Source: Bacteroidota bacterium (GTDB lineage Bacteria; Bacteroidota; Bacteroidia; J057; JADKCL01). From it: a stretch of 64,000 bases of DNA. This document shows positions 1 to 8,844 of the stretch, one piece after another (positions within the stretch are counted from its first letter, which is position 1; each line of letters begins with the position of its first letter). A program made the position numbers and the translations under genes. The stretch lies in contig JADKCL010000024.1 in the NCBI GenBank assembly GCA_016718825.1, forward strand, positions 77,002-141,001, read 5' to 3'. The notes below the pieces were generated by a model, which saw nothing but the letters and a program-made list of their open reading frames with translations, did no database searches and had not been told where the DNA came from.

Positions 1-321
1 CTTCAAAGCGAATGTCTCCGATGAATGTTCCTGAAGGCCTTCCATTTTGATATTCAAATACATGATTGGGACGAAAACCATTCGCGAAACCCGTCTGACG
101 CCCACCTTCCGCTGAGGACTTCATCGTAAACTTTGTTTTTACCAGATTAGGTCCGGTGAAGTCTCCAAATCGAGATCAGTGATGCTGCAGAGTGTGTATT
201 TGTCGTAGGCCATCACGTCAAATACCTTGGAAACGCCCGTGTTTAGCCATCGTTTGTAAATGAGGTTGCCGTTCATCCAGAGATAGAGCTCGTTTCCGCG
301 GATTTCTTTGTGGTAGGGCAT
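1..321 (-). CDS. Hypothetical protein, partial and frameshifted
   Basis: The gene begins with ATG at 321 (MPYHKEIRGNELYLW...) and runs off the left edge. As read, the first frame stops at 139 after 60 codons. Adding one T in the gattt run near 165 turns the sequence into ITDLDFGDFTGPNLVKTKF and then continues without a stop through MKSSAEGGRQTGF to base 1. I therefore read it as one gene with a homopolymer deletion rather than two short genes. No domain was recognised. Confidence 0.5.
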
Positions 322-349
322 GGATTTTGGTCTTTCTATCGATACCGGA

Positions 350-1262
350 TCACGTCAAGCCAAGGTACCTCATTTTGAGTTCCTTTGCCCACTCTGCTCC
401 TGAAACGCTCACCATCGTATCGACAAACTCCTCCAAATGCCTTGGATAGAAGCCGTTCTCTACTTCGTGGTCGGATGCCAGAAATTTTCGGTATTCATTT
501 ACGCCCTGCTGACAATGCTCGTTTTCGGAAGGAAAAAGGAATACAAAGAATCCTTCGTCATAGTCCTGCCTGAAGGGAAATGGAAAGCAGATGGTCGCGC
601 CATATCTGGGCGATCGGCGGTTGACGCAATGCCTCCACGCTGTTGGGTTTGAAACGACCGCTTTTCTCCGAAACCTCCTCATAGCGCGACTTGAAATTTT
701 TGTCTGCAACGGCTTTCGTTTCTTCCTTCAGACTCTCGGAATACTTCACTTCGATGCCAATGAAGCCCCTTTTTCCGCCCTTGGTATATTCAACAAAAAC
801 ATCAAACGCAGAATTGTCACCAAGGTACTTGAGATTCCTTCGACCTGGCGAATACTCAAACTTTACAGCGGTCACCTTATCGATGCGTCCGGGAAAAAGC
901 GCCTGAAAATACCTTGTCGTCAAATCCGAGGCAGGACTCAACTCCCCAAACAAGTTGAAACAAAGTGGCTGCGAGGACAGCAGATTGTTCCAAATTCTCG
1001 GTTCTCCGATGAGCGCTTTCATTTGCTTGGCGTTTGCAATTTCTTCGGTGACGAGTTGCTTGATGTTGTTGGTCAAAAAGTTCGACTTCTCCGTCTTTGA
1101 AACTTCAAGATCCAAGTAGTTGCCAAGTTTGCCTTCGGCTATTGGAAATCCCTTGTCCTGACGCCACTTGCTTTGCAGCAGACGGGCATGTGCCGCGAAT
1201 GCGGTGTCTTTTGCGTAGTAGGCGTTGAATTGTTCCAGTTCGTCCTTGGAGGGTCTTTTCAT
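350..1262 (-). CDS. PD-(D/E)XK nuclease-like protein (PGN_0703 type), frameshifted
   Basis: The reading frame from ATG 1262 gives 234 residues. A second frame, ending at 350, supplies an apparent C-terminal ~80 residues (QDYDEGFFVFLFPSENEH... to MRYLGLT). The two join at about 585-600 by one missing base. The motif SAFDVFVEY followed ~15 residues later by FIGIEVKYSE has the D...ExK spacing of a PD-(D/E)XK nuclease core. PGR and NLFGELSPASD segments also resemble the putative restriction endonuclease family named after PGN_0703. No methyltransferase lies beside it, so a restriction role is not established. DNA cleavage is inferred from the fold motif only. Confidence 0.6.
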
Positions 1263-1303
1263 ATTTTGAGAAATTGATTTAAGTTGGTGCGCATACGTGG
1301 GTA

Positions 1304-1387
1304 TCAGTTGCGGTCGATGGCTAGGTAGCGCAACAGCCGCTCAAGGCTGGCGTCGGCCCTTTTGGACCAGATTATCTTTTGATCCAT
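1304..1387 (-). pseudogene. Truncated RelE/ParE-like toxin start
   Basis: The ATG at 1387 overlaps the end of the upstream antitoxin gene. The 27-residue peptide begins MDQKIIWSKRADASLERLLRYL, the typical first strand and helix of RelE/ParE toxins (full length about 95 residues). It stops at 1304 with no continuation seen in other frames. It appears to be the remnant of a toxin whose antitoxin partner is still next to it. It could also be disrupted by a sequence error, but the rest of the domain is not visible downstream. Confidence 0.5.
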
Positions 1388-1616
1388 TCCTTGACTCTGG
1401 CCGTCACTTCCTCGTTGGTATAGGACTCGCCCGCGTCAAGTTGTCTGTCGGCCTCGTCGAGCCTGCCTGCTCCTCTGGGGTCAAGTCATCCCACCAGTCG
1501 GCCTGGGTACTGAAGATTCGATGTACCTCAGACAGCAGAGCCTCATCCTGCAATTCGATCAGGAGATGCAATGCCTCACGCTTGATCTCCGGGAAATTTT
1601 GAACGGGATTTTCCAT
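1372..1616 (-). CDS. Antitoxin-like protein, frameshifted
   Basis: The protein starts MENPVQNFPEIKREALHLL and contains WWDDLTPEEQA, the hallmark of the small antitoxin family paired with RelE/ParE toxins. A close relative with DWWDDLSVAQKTSIEAGLAD is encoded at 6228-6467. The frame shifts near 1465. Repairing one base gives LDEADRQLDAGESYTNEEV followed by TARVKEWIKR and a stop at 1372. The expected toxin gene overlaps its end but is truncated. This entry is therefore an orphan antitoxin or a decayed module. Confidence 0.6.
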
Positions 1617-1634
1617 ATTTACAAATATGTGCAA

Positions 1635-1943
1635 CCTTGAGGTTATCTGCTAGTGGTGCTGAAACATAAGGAATAGGTTTCCGGATTCGACCAATCTTCA
1701 CTTCGGCAAAGCTCCTCAAGGGCTGGTGTGAACTTTTGCTGAAGATCGCGCCGAAGGCAAACTCAGCGCAACAAGGAATTCTATTTGGTAGGCGACCTCA
1801 CAGGCTTGGAATTGCAGATGGACAATTCATTGAAAGCAATTCCTGAATGGTTATAGACTTGGTGATAATCGACATTAGACTTCAACTTCCAAAAATATCA
1901 TTTGGCAATCGTCCTTTGTAGTTAGCTTTCCTATCAGGAGACT
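1635..1943. other. Intergenic stretch with no recognised feature
   Basis: I see no convincing coding frame, hairpin with T-run or repeat here. It separates the antitoxin remnant from the next hypothetical gene. Confidence 0.4.
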
Positions 1944-2330
1944 TCATCGCTTCAATTTGAATCCAATCCCAAACGAAGCTAGAAGAACACCTTTGGCCAT
2001 GGGAAAGCACCCCTCTGGGCCATCCATTTGATAGATCTCAAGTACTAAATTATTTCTTATCTCAGGATCAACAATGTCATTGGTACATTCGTTTAATGCC
2101 CCAATTATTTCCATTATCGAACAATTGCTGAAACATTGTAGGCCTAATGATTCATCGCGATGTTCTTGGAGCATCTCCAGTACTTTTACCATGGACTCTT
2201 TGTTCATTTCTTGCTCTATCAAACTAACCAACCCAACAAAGTATAAATCTAATGACTCTATTTTGATACCAATTTTACGCAACAAGCAGGAATGAAAATT
2301 CCGTATCAACATGCGAATTGCCTCATTCAA
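1944..2330 (-). CDS. Hypothetical protein, 128 residues
   Basis: This open frame encodes a soluble, mostly helical, acidic protein (for example SLIEQEMNKESMVKVLEMLQEHRDESLG) with several cysteines. Its first codons overlap the end of the T9SS gene upstream by about 8 bp. An internal Met at 2312 (MLIRNFHS) is an alternative start that would remove the overlap. No family was recognised. Confidence 0.45.
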   Translation of the reverse strand: MNEAIRMLIRNFHSCLLRKIGIKIESLDLYFVGLVSLIEQEMNKESMVKVLEMLQEHRDESLGLQCFSNCSIMEIIGALNECTNDIVDPEIRNNLVLEIYQMDGPEGCFPMAKGVLLASFGIGFKLKR

Positions 2331-3766
2331 GGACCAATTTCCGAGTCAATCGTTCGTTTTTGGCTTCAAACGTCATGAAGTATATGCCCGATGGATAAGA
2401 AGACAATTCAATCTGATGTTGATCGAACATTCTTTTCTGACTATGTATGACTTGCCCCATAGAATTGGTCATGGTAAAATTTGTGATCTCTGATATTCCA
2501 TTCAAATTGAGGGAAATCATGTCATGCGCAGGATTCGGTCCGATTGAAACATTTCTCTCGTTTGCGGAATCATTAAGTCCCACTGAAGCATTAAGTCTAG
2601 CAACACCTTTCAAAGGAATTGAAGCATTTACAACATCATAACCAAACGTTCCACCAGCGTATAGATACCCATTATAGATACATAGCGCTCCAACACATCC
2701 ACCAAGCCCTGAAGATCCGAAAGTGCTTGGAGGGTTAGATGTCCCCAACTTGATCCATCCCAAACAGCTATGTTGGAGACATTTGGTATCAATCCAGCAC
2801 TACCAAAGGCACCCACAACAAGTTGATTATTGCTAACAATTGCTGAGTAAGGCGGTTCCAGAACTACCGGTCATGCTTAGGCCACCCCCGACGGATTGCC
2901 ATGAAGTTCCGTTCCACCATGAAACTCCTGTTGTGCGATTACCAGCAAATATGCTGCCGCCAAAAATCGCAAGGTCAGTTACTCCATTGTCATATAATCC
3001 GCCCCCGTAGTCAGGTATGCCAAAGCCAAATGTGCTCCAAGCAGAGCCGTTCCAATTTGCGATATTATTGGCAGCGACATTGCCAACCGTATCAAAAGAC
3101 CCTCCAACTACAAGCGAATTGCTGTGCACTAATAACGTTCCCGTTTTTAGAACTGACGACCCACCTATGCCCCCACCCACATCTGACCAACTCACCCCAT
3201 CCCATTTGGCTAGGTTTCTTACTACTGTCACACCTGCGGTATCAAAAAAGACCAACGACGTGAAGTGCATTGTTGTAAACGGCCATCGAGGAAATATAGG
3301 AGCCAGCACCTCCGCTAGAATTGTTAAATCTGATTCCTCCGCCAACATCGCTCCATGAGGAGCCATTCCATTTGGCGATATTGTTTACCGTTATGCCACT
3401 TGCATTGCTAAATTTTCCACCTGCATAGAGTTCATTGTTGTAAATAGCAAGAGAATTTATACACCCATTTATTCCAGCCAAGGGGTAGCAATCAATACTT
3501 GGATAGGTTCCTAGTTGGCCCGATAAGCCATTCTGCAAAGCTGCCCAATTTGAACCATCCCAAGAAGCTATGTTACTTGTTGGAACTCCTCCAGCGTTAT
3601 CAAAAACGCCTCCCACAATCAATTGGTTATTGAAAACAACCATACAAGAAACCCCGCCCAGTATGCCTGTAGACGTAACACCTGTTGACAATGGTTGCCA
3701 GTATTGGCAAAATGATAACTGGAAGAACAGTATTTGAAGAATGATTCCAATGGTTCCCTTTTTCAT
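2323..3766 (-). CDS. T9SS-secreted beta-propeller-like protein, three frameshifts
   Basis: The protein begins with a signal peptide (MKKGTIGIILQILFFQLSFCQ). It has repeats of the type NIASWDGSNWAALQNGL and NNELYAGGKF, which alternate like the blades of a propeller or delta-60-type repeat. It ends in a T9SS sorting domain (IGPNPAHDMISLNL ... SGIYFMTFEAKNERLTRKLVLE). Four consecutive frames have to be joined: at a T6 run near 3245-3250, near 2840 and near 2750. At each join one inserted or deleted base restores the repeat pattern. Repaired length is about 480 residues. The product would be exported across the inner membrane by Sec and across the outer membrane by T9SS. The breaks may be sequencing errors. 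Confidence 0.65.
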
Positions 3767-3787
3767 AATTTGCTTTTTCACTAACAT

Positions 3788-4147
3788 TGGGCAGAGTTAA
3801 GGATTCCCAGCTTAGAAGGTGGATGAATCGTCACCTTTTTACAAGGTATCGCTTTTTTTCATAATGGTTTCGTCCCGATATTGTTTCCTCAACTCCTTTG
3901 GCAACGGTCTCTCCAATCTAGGCTTCCACTGATGGAGAAATCACAATGTAACCCACCCACCCCTAATGCAGCGTCGCGCGAACGACTCGGACGATGTGTA
4001 GTTAGCCTTGTCTCTCCCCTTCATAAAGGTGCCATTCATGCCCTAAAACCTCAACTGAAAAATACATTTCTCTTTTGGGAAAAAACCGTCAAATAGTCGT
4101 CAATTTCATCAAAGTGGCAGCTTCTGCCACTAGAGTAGTGTCGCTTC
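3788..4147. other. Intergenic stretch between T9SS gene and kinase gene
   Basis: No gene is supported. The only structured element is the hairpin at 4113-4131 listed separately. Confidence 0.4.
4113..4131 (-). terminator. Hairpin downstream of the kinase gene
   Basis: AGTGGCAG-CTT-CTGCCACT is a perfect 8-bp stem with a 3-base loop, 17 bp past the kinase stop on the minus strand. Only a short T-run follows, so termination strength is uncertain. Confidence 0.45.
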
Positions 4148-5932
4148 CTAGTCGATTCTGTACCCATCGGGACATCCGTGATTCTTTTTGGTTCCCTTGG
4201 CATTCGGACATTTGTCCAATAGGTTTGCTACGCCATCCCCATCTTGATCGGAATCAATCGTCCGATATCCCTCTGGACAACCAGAATTCGCCATGAGTCC
4301 TTTAGCAGTGGGACATTTGTCCATTCGATTCGATACTCCGTCGCCATCACTATCCTCATTTTCAAATTGAGGCTGATCAGGGCATCCATCATTCGTCTTC
4401 GTTCCTTTTTCATTCGGACATTTGTCCAATCTGTCTGTCACGCCATCACCATCGATATCGCCTTCCACAACGGAATACCCATCAGGACAACCAAAGTTTG
4501 CCTTTGTTCCTTTTGCGTAAGGGCATCTGTCCGATGTATCAGGCAAACCATCGTTATCAGAATCGTTGAGGGGACATCCATAATTCGTTTTAGTACCAAT
4601 TAGAGTAATGCACTGATCATGATCATCATACACTCCATCTCCATCAGTATCGGGACAACCTCTATGCAATTGATTACCAAACCTATCTGGGCATAAATCC
4701 TGAGAGTCAGAAATTCCATCATGATCTCGACTCGTTTTGGGCAGCCATTGTTCTCCTTGGCTCCCTTTCTCTTTCGGACACGCGTCGTTCAAATCCTCGA
4801 TTCCATCCCCGTCAATGTCACTTTGCTCCTCAAGTGGCACTTCGTTCTCCGGTACTTTCGATTCTGCTACAACATCCTGATTGTCACGCTCAACTGTTGC
4901 CCTCAACAAGGAATCGTTGAAAAGCGAATCCTCAATCGCCTTTTCACGCGCGATCGAAGCATTGTTTGGTTCCGTTCCCTTCACATTTTTGCTAACAAGT
5001 ACGACGGCGACCACAATGAATCCAAGCAGGAATGCCAATGCACTGATCCGTTTCCAATTCGGGTACCGATTTGCCGCTGAAGGAAGTTGCTCTTTGGGCA
5101 AAACAGGTTTCGCCGGCGCCGCAAACCCCTCCCAAAACTCCCCACACCCCTGAAACCGATCCGCAGGAGCCTTCTTCGTCGCCTTTGCGATCACCGCATC
5201 CACCTCCGGGGCCACGCCCACGTACACCGTCCGCCCTGCGGGCAGCGGCGTGCGCACGATTTGATCGAAGACCTTGTACTCCGAGGTTTCGCCTTCGTAG
5301 GGGGCCTTGCCGGTCGCGAGGAAAAACAGGGTCACGCCGAGGGAATAGATGTCTGAGCGATGATCTACCGCCTCGGTATTCACCTGCTCGGGACTCATGT
5401 AGAAGGTGGTGCCCATGCGAAGGCCGGTCTTGGTGAGGTGCTGATCGTCTTCGAGGAGTTTGGCGATTCCGAAGTCCAAGACCTTGACGACGCCATCGTC
5501 GCCGATCATAAAATTGGAGGGCTTGATGTCGCGGTGCACCACACCTTGCTGATGCGCATAACCCACCGCAGACAGAATCTGCTTGAAAATCTGCAAGAGC
5601 TTCGCCGTGGGCATCGGTCCCGTGTCGGTGCGCACCACCTCCTCCAAATTGCGGCCCTCGACATATTCCATCACGAGGTAGATGTCGGAATCGCTTTCAA
5701 TAAAGTCATACAGCGCCACGATATTGGGATGCTTCAGCTTGGAAAGCGTGGCCGCTTCGTTGCGAAAGCGCTGCTGAATCTTCGGGTTGCGCGCGTACTG
5801 CGCATGCAGGACCTTGATGGCGACCTTCCGCGCGATGGTCAAATGCTCCGCGAGCCAAACTTCGCCCATGCCGCCTTCGCCGAGCTTGCGGACCAGGCGG
5901 TAGTTTTGGATGACGGTGTTGGGAGTGAGCAT
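4148..5932 (-). CDS. Membrane Ser/Thr protein kinase with thrombospondin type-3 repeats
   Basis: A 594-residue Hanks-type kinase. The glycine loop GEGGMGEV (18-25), Lys40 in VAIKV, Glu59, the HRDIKPSN loop with Asp135 and Asn140, and DFG at 153-155 are all present, so it should be catalytically active on Ser/Thr with ATP. One hydrophobic segment near residues 296-315 (ALAFLLGFIVVAVVLV) predicts a single membrane span. The remaining C-terminal half carries about eight repeats of the form DSDGDGVSNRMDKCPTAKG, which are calcium-binding thrombospondin type-3 repeats as in OmpA-like Bacteroidota proteins, but no OmpA domain follows. I infer a periplasmic calcium-stabilised stalk or sensor coupled to a cytoplasmic kinase. 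Substrates are unknown. The frame is intact. Confidence 0.9.
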   Translation of the reverse strand: MLTPNTVIQNYRLVRKLGEGGMGEVWLAEHLTIARKVAIKVLHAQYARNPKIQQRFRNEAATLSKLKHPNIVALYDFIESDSDIYLVMEYVEGRNLEEVVRTDTGPMPTAKLLQIFKQILSAVGYAHQQGVVHRDIKPSNFMIGDDGVVKVLDFGIAKLLEDDQHLTKTGLRMGTTFYMSPEQVNTEAVDHRSDIYSLGVTLFFLATGKAPYEGETSEYKVFDQIVRTPLPAGRTVYVGVAPEVDAVIAKATKKAPADRFQGCGEFWEGFAAPAKPVLPKEQLPSAANRYPNWKRISALAFLLGFIVVAVVLVSKNVKGTEPNNASIAREKAIEDSLFNDSLLRATVERDNQDVVAESKVPENEVPLEEQSDIDGDGIEDLNDACPKEKGSQGEQWLPKTSRDHDGISDSQDLCPDRFGNQLHRGCPDTDGDGVYDDHDQCITLIGTKTNYGCPLNDSDNDGLPDTSDRCPYAKGTKANFGCPDGYSVVEGDIDGDGVTDRLDKCPNEKGTKTNDGCPDQPQFENEDSDGDGVSNRMDKCPTAKGLMANSGCPEGYRTIDSDQDGDGVANLLDKCPNAKGTKKNHGCPDGYRID

Positions 5933-5940
5933 GGAAAGGT

Positions 5941-6231
5941 TCAGGGATCTATGAAATCGCGACGGGAATCAACAATGGCGACGATTTCGATTTCGTCCAA
6001 AACGATTTGGTAAAACATAACGGTATAGGGTTTGATACTGCACCTGCGAAGGCTTTTGTGTTTTTTCGTAGATGGGTTTGATTCGGGCTGCGATTCGATC
6101 TTCCGAATTGCCTTGTCGATTTTTTCAAGAAATTTCTTGGCGGATGCCTTGCCAAATTCATCATGTAGGTAAGCTCGGATTTGCTCCAGTTCGTCTTCGG
6201 ATCGCTTCGAATGAAAAACCGTCCACTTCAC
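5941..6231 (-). CDS. ParE/RelE-type toxin
   Basis: A 96-residue basic protein starting MKWTVFHSKRSEDELEQIRAYL, with a conserved core (KASAKKFLEKIDKAI, ESQPESNP) and a C-terminal strand YTVMFYQIVLDEIEIVAIVDSRRD. These are features of the ParE/RelE superfamily. Its ATG overlaps the antitoxin stop by 4 bp, the usual translationally coupled order antitoxin then toxin. RelE members cleave ribosome-bound mRNA and ParE members poison gyrase; the sequence does not tell me which applies. It ends 8 bp before the kinase gene start, so it may be cotranscribed with it. Confidence 0.8.
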   Translation of the reverse strand: MKWTVFHSKRSEDELEQIRAYLHDEFGKASAKKFLEKIDKAIRKIESQPESNPSTKKHKSLRRCSIKPYTVMFYQIVLDEIEIVAIVDSRRDFIDP

Positions 6232-6467
6232 ATCCCGTACTTTTTCATGACTTCGGCATGAGATTTCCGACGGCCTTCCTTCAAATCTGCCAGGCCCGCC
6301 TCGATGCTTGTTTTCTGGGCTACTGATAGGTCATCCCACCAATCACGATCTTCTTCTTCCGTTTGAAGCAAGGTATGAATCTGCACCAAAATGTCCTTGC
6401 TGGCAATTTTCGTCAGACGCTCAAAAATGCTTGCACGAAGCTCCTCGATGGTGATCACCTCTTTCAT
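6228..6467 (-). CDS. Antitoxin of the ParE/RelE-type module
   Basis: I chose the ATG at 6467 (MKEVITIEELRASIFERL), 79 residues. An upstream ATG at 6521 exists but adds an unlikely leader. The family motif DWWDDLSVAQKTSIEAGLAD followed by LKEGRRKSHAEVMKKYG matches antitoxins that precede ParE-like toxins. It overlaps the toxin gene by 4 bp. The C-terminal tail is expected to bind the toxin, and the N-terminal part is helical. A frameshifted relative lies at 1372-1616. Confidence 0.75.
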   Translation of the reverse strand: MKEVITIEELRASIFERLTKIASKDILVQIHTLLQTEEEDRDWWDDLSVAQKTSIEAGLADLKEGRRKSHAEVMKKYGM

Positions 6468-6537
6468 GGAATCAAATATATGCGATCGCGAGGTAATCCG
6501 CAAGTATTCACCTCCTACCAAACCGGCGGGCTATGAG

Positions 6538-7026
6538 CTAATTTCGGTTGGAGACGCCTGCATTCCCCGCCCCAATCGCCTTCAACTCGTCCTCCACATC
6601 GTCCGTCGTGCGCGTGCAGATGTCCGTGTAAAGGAACCGCCGAACGGTCGGTTCATCGTTCAGGAATTGCGTCCGCCAAGTGGCGTAGATGATGTATTCC
6701 TTGCCTTCGGTGAAGTTGAATCCGCAGTCGCCGTGGCCCACGCCGGTGATTACGGCAATCTGCCTTCGGAGCATCTTCCCTTTGAGCATCTTTTGAATTT
6801 GGATGGTGTAGCGCTTGAAGGGTACCTTATGGTTGGAATCGCTCCCAAACAACGTCACGGGAACGTCGAAGGCTTCCACGCGCAAAACTTTGCCTCGAAA
6901 TACGCGGTCTGCAGCCTTGAGCGCCTGCTTTGGATTTGCCTCCCCGATGCAACTGCAAGGCTTGGCCTGCATCGGGGCCAAGATTGAAATCAGTAAAGCA
7001 AAGGCATACGCTAGCAACTTCTTCAT
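6538..7026 (-). CDS. Secreted TIMP-like (netrin/NTR fold) protein
   Basis: 162 residues with a signal peptide (MKKLLAYAFALLISILAPMQA) followed almost directly by CSC at 24-26. The rest fits the NTR/TIMP fold: PKQALKAADRVFRGKVLRVE, then GDCGF (Cys101), GKEYIIYA and YTDICTR (Cys137). Animal TIMP N-domains begin C-x-C, pair Cys1 and Cys3 with two later cysteines, and insert the N-terminal Cys into the protease zinc site. This protein has exactly four cysteines in the same order. It starts 8 bp after the stop of a zinc metalloprotease gene on the same strand. I infer a periplasmic or surface protein that could inhibit that protease; inhibition is not demonstrated. If the leader is cut at PMQA, two residues (KP) precede the first Cys. 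Confidence 0.65.
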   Translation of the reverse strand: MKKLLAYAFALLISILAPMQAKPCSCIGEANPKQALKAADRVFRGKVLRVEAFDVPVTLFGSDSNHKVPFKRYTIQIQKMLKGKMLRRQIAVITGVGHGDCGFNFTEGKEYIIYATWRTQFLNDEPTVRRFLYTDICTRTTDDVEDELKAIGAGNAGVSNRN

Positions 7027-7034
7027 CCATCAAC

Positions 7035-7952
7035 TCATTTATAGCCGATGGGGTTGTTGCCATCTGACATTCCAACAGATTCGAGAATTCGAATGGGGGA
7101 TTCCTCACCTTCCTTGGTAGATGCAAGGGCATCCTTGGCGTACCGCAGAATTGTCTGAACATCAGCCTCGCTAATATCGTGCAGATCACTTCCCTCGTAT
7201 TCCATCGTACCTCCGTCGCCAGGGTAATAAGCGTCGGTAGTGCCATCGTGGTTACCGTCCTCGTCATCCAATCCAAAGAAATGCCCAAACTCGTGCACGA
7301 CGAGGTCGTTGTTGTCACCCAAATCACCCTTCTCGCGATGCGTGTTCATGTCTGCGTGTTTTCCATTGCCGGTCTGTCCACCTACGTAAGATTCGCCATC
7401 TACGACGCGTGAATACATCCCTTGGTTGCCGGCAAACGATTTCCCAATCGGGTCAGCCTCAGCAGCATCCACTGCCCTCATTCTGGTGAGTCCGACGATG
7501 TACTTGTTCACCAGACTCTGATTGAGCTTCCCTTTCTTATTATACCATTCCTTGTCAGGGTAAGTGGCCATCACCTCCTCTTGTGTTACCCTCTCCACTT
7601 GAATCACCTGCATGTCAAAGGAGATGGTATACCCGTCTGCTGTACTCGTTTTCGCATTCCATGTCGCCGCTGCCTGTTGGGCTTGAAGATGCGCAGCACC
7701 TGTGCTTGTGTAGACATTCGCCACGATTTGCAGCGTCTTCTGATCGTGGTTGATCCGTACGCCAAATCCGGCGTCGTGTATGTCATCAATGGCCACCTCT
7801 GCTCCCTCGGGCCCTTGGGCGCTTGAAGCTTCGAGTTTGAATTGTGGCGGAGATTTTGTTGCTCCCGAATTGGTTTTCACGCCGTTTTCGGCATCATTTC
7901 CATATTTTCTGCTTTCCTTGAGCTGCCTGGATGAATGCATTTCACTTGCCAT
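7035..7952 (-). CDS. Metzincin-like zinc metalloprotease with eCIS-type N-terminal motif
   Basis: 305 residues. HEFGHFFGLDDE at 220-231 is the HExxHxxGxxD zinc site (His220, Glu221, His224, Asp230), and GTMEYEG about 30 residues later looks like the Met-turn of metzincins. There is no Sec signal peptide: the N-terminus is hydrophilic (MASEMHSSRQLKESRKYG). Near residue 34 is SPPQFKLEASSA, a motif resembling the PPxFxLxA leader found on proteins encoded with extracellular contractile injection systems. I infer a peptidase possibly delivered by a non-Sec route. No injection apparatus is encoded in this window. The next gene downstream is a TIMP-like protein. The natural substrate is unknown. Confidence 0.75.
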   Translation of the reverse strand: MASEMHSSRQLKESRKYGNDAENGVKTNSGATKSPPQFKLEASSAQGPEGAEVAIDDIHDAGFGVRINHDQKTLQIVANVYTSTGAAHLQAQQAAATWNAKTSTADGYTISFDMQVIQVERVTQEEVMATYPDKEWYNKKGKLNQSLVNKYIVGLTRMRAVDAAEADPIGKSFAGNQGMYSRVVDGESYVGGQTGNGKHADMNTHREKGDLGDNNDLVVHEFGHFFGLDDEDGNHDGTTDAYYPGDGGTMEYEGSDLHDISEADVQTILRYAKDALASTKEGEESPIRILESVGMSDGNNPIGYK

Positions 7953-8270
7953 GTGCCTGAATCATGAAGAGGGTGACTTAAGAAGGTGGAATCCGCATCA
8001 ATTTCGTGTTTTTTTCTCAGAATTTCAAGTATCAGAACCCTCTTTCCATCATTTTCAGAACAGTTGCACCATACCGGTAAGCAGGCCGCGATGAATTCGG
8101 TTGCCTACTTCACGATGCGGACAATCCCATCCCCTGCCGATTCTACAACTCTTTCCAATAATTCTGTAACATTTCCCTCCCTCCGCCGCGCCACTTTTGC
8201 ATGACAATGGTCAGGTTACTCCTTCGGCTTTAAAGAAAGGGTACTTTGTCATTCTAAAACGGAATAAAAG
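7953..8270. other. Divergent intergenic region
   Basis: It lies between the divergent metalloprotease gene and the following plus-strand gene and must hold promoters for both. No clear TTG-N19-TAnnTTTG match was found by eye, and no coding frame is convincing. Confidence 0.35.
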
Positions 8271-8657
8271 ATGAAAATCGAAAAAAGAGTAGGCATTTGG
8301 ATGGATCACGCCAACGCGCATGTGATCGAATTGGCGCCGGAAATGAAGACGCTCCACGTGCATTCCGCGTTTACGCAGACTGTCAAAGAGGATAGTTTGG
8401 GCAAAAGCGAACATATTATGCACAATAAGGAGCACCATCAGCATCTGGATTATTACAAACGTCTCGGCGAAATCATCCAGCATTACGATTCCGTTTTGTT
8501 GTTTGGTCCCACGGATGCCAAGCGGGAGCTGCACAATCTGCTTGCCGACGATGCGCATTTTGCCAACATCAAGATTGTCGTCCAATCGGCAGACAAAATG
8601 ACTGAACACCAGGAAATTGCCTACGTACGCGACTTTTTCGAGAAGGCGCTGAAATAG
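8271..8657 (+). CDS. Conserved protein, eRF1 domain-like
   Basis: 128 residues: MKIEKRVGIWMDHANAHVIEL, a central helix-rich part (YYKRLGEIIQHYDSVLLFGP) and a C-terminal part (IKIVVQSADKMTEHQEIAYVRDFFEKA). The WMDHxxAH start and LLFGPTDAKRELHNLL block are typical of small Bacteroidota proteins that resemble a C-terminal domain of eRF1/Pelota (bacterial baeRF-like proteins). A role near the ribosome is inference from that similarity. The gene stands alone and is followed by a strong hairpin cluster. Confidence 0.6.
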   Translation: MKIEKRVGIWMDHANAHVIELAPEMKTLHVHSAFTQTVKEDSLGKSEHIMHNKEHHQHLDYYKRLGEIIQHYDSVLLFGPTDAKRELHNLLADDAHFANIKIVVQSADKMTEHQEIAYVRDFFEKALK

Positions 8658-8675
8658 TAGATAATATTGAGTTCA

Positions 8676-8820
8676 CCGGCAATCGCATTGCCGGCAAAAA
8701 CCTTCATTTTGGCGGAGCGAATCACTGCCAAAATGAAGGTTTTTGCATTCCATTTCCGACGGATCCAAAAACGCGATGGCGCCCAAGCAAGGATTAAAAT
8801 CCTATCGCTGAGCGCCATCG
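8676..8820. terminator. Cluster of three hairpins between convergent genes
   Basis: Three inverted repeats stand in series. CCGGCAAT-cgc-ATTGCCGG is at 8676-8694. A perfect 20-bp pair (arms 8694-8713 and 8727-8746, 13-base loop) has A- and T-runs that make it a bidirectional terminator. CGATGGCGC...GCGCCATCG is at 8774-8820, with a smaller palindrome aggatt-aa-aatcct in its loop. They separate the plus-strand gene ending at 8657 from the minus-strand giant gene ending at 8845. Confidence 0.75.
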
Positions 8821-8844
8821 GCTGAGAATCAATGTAGGAGTACT

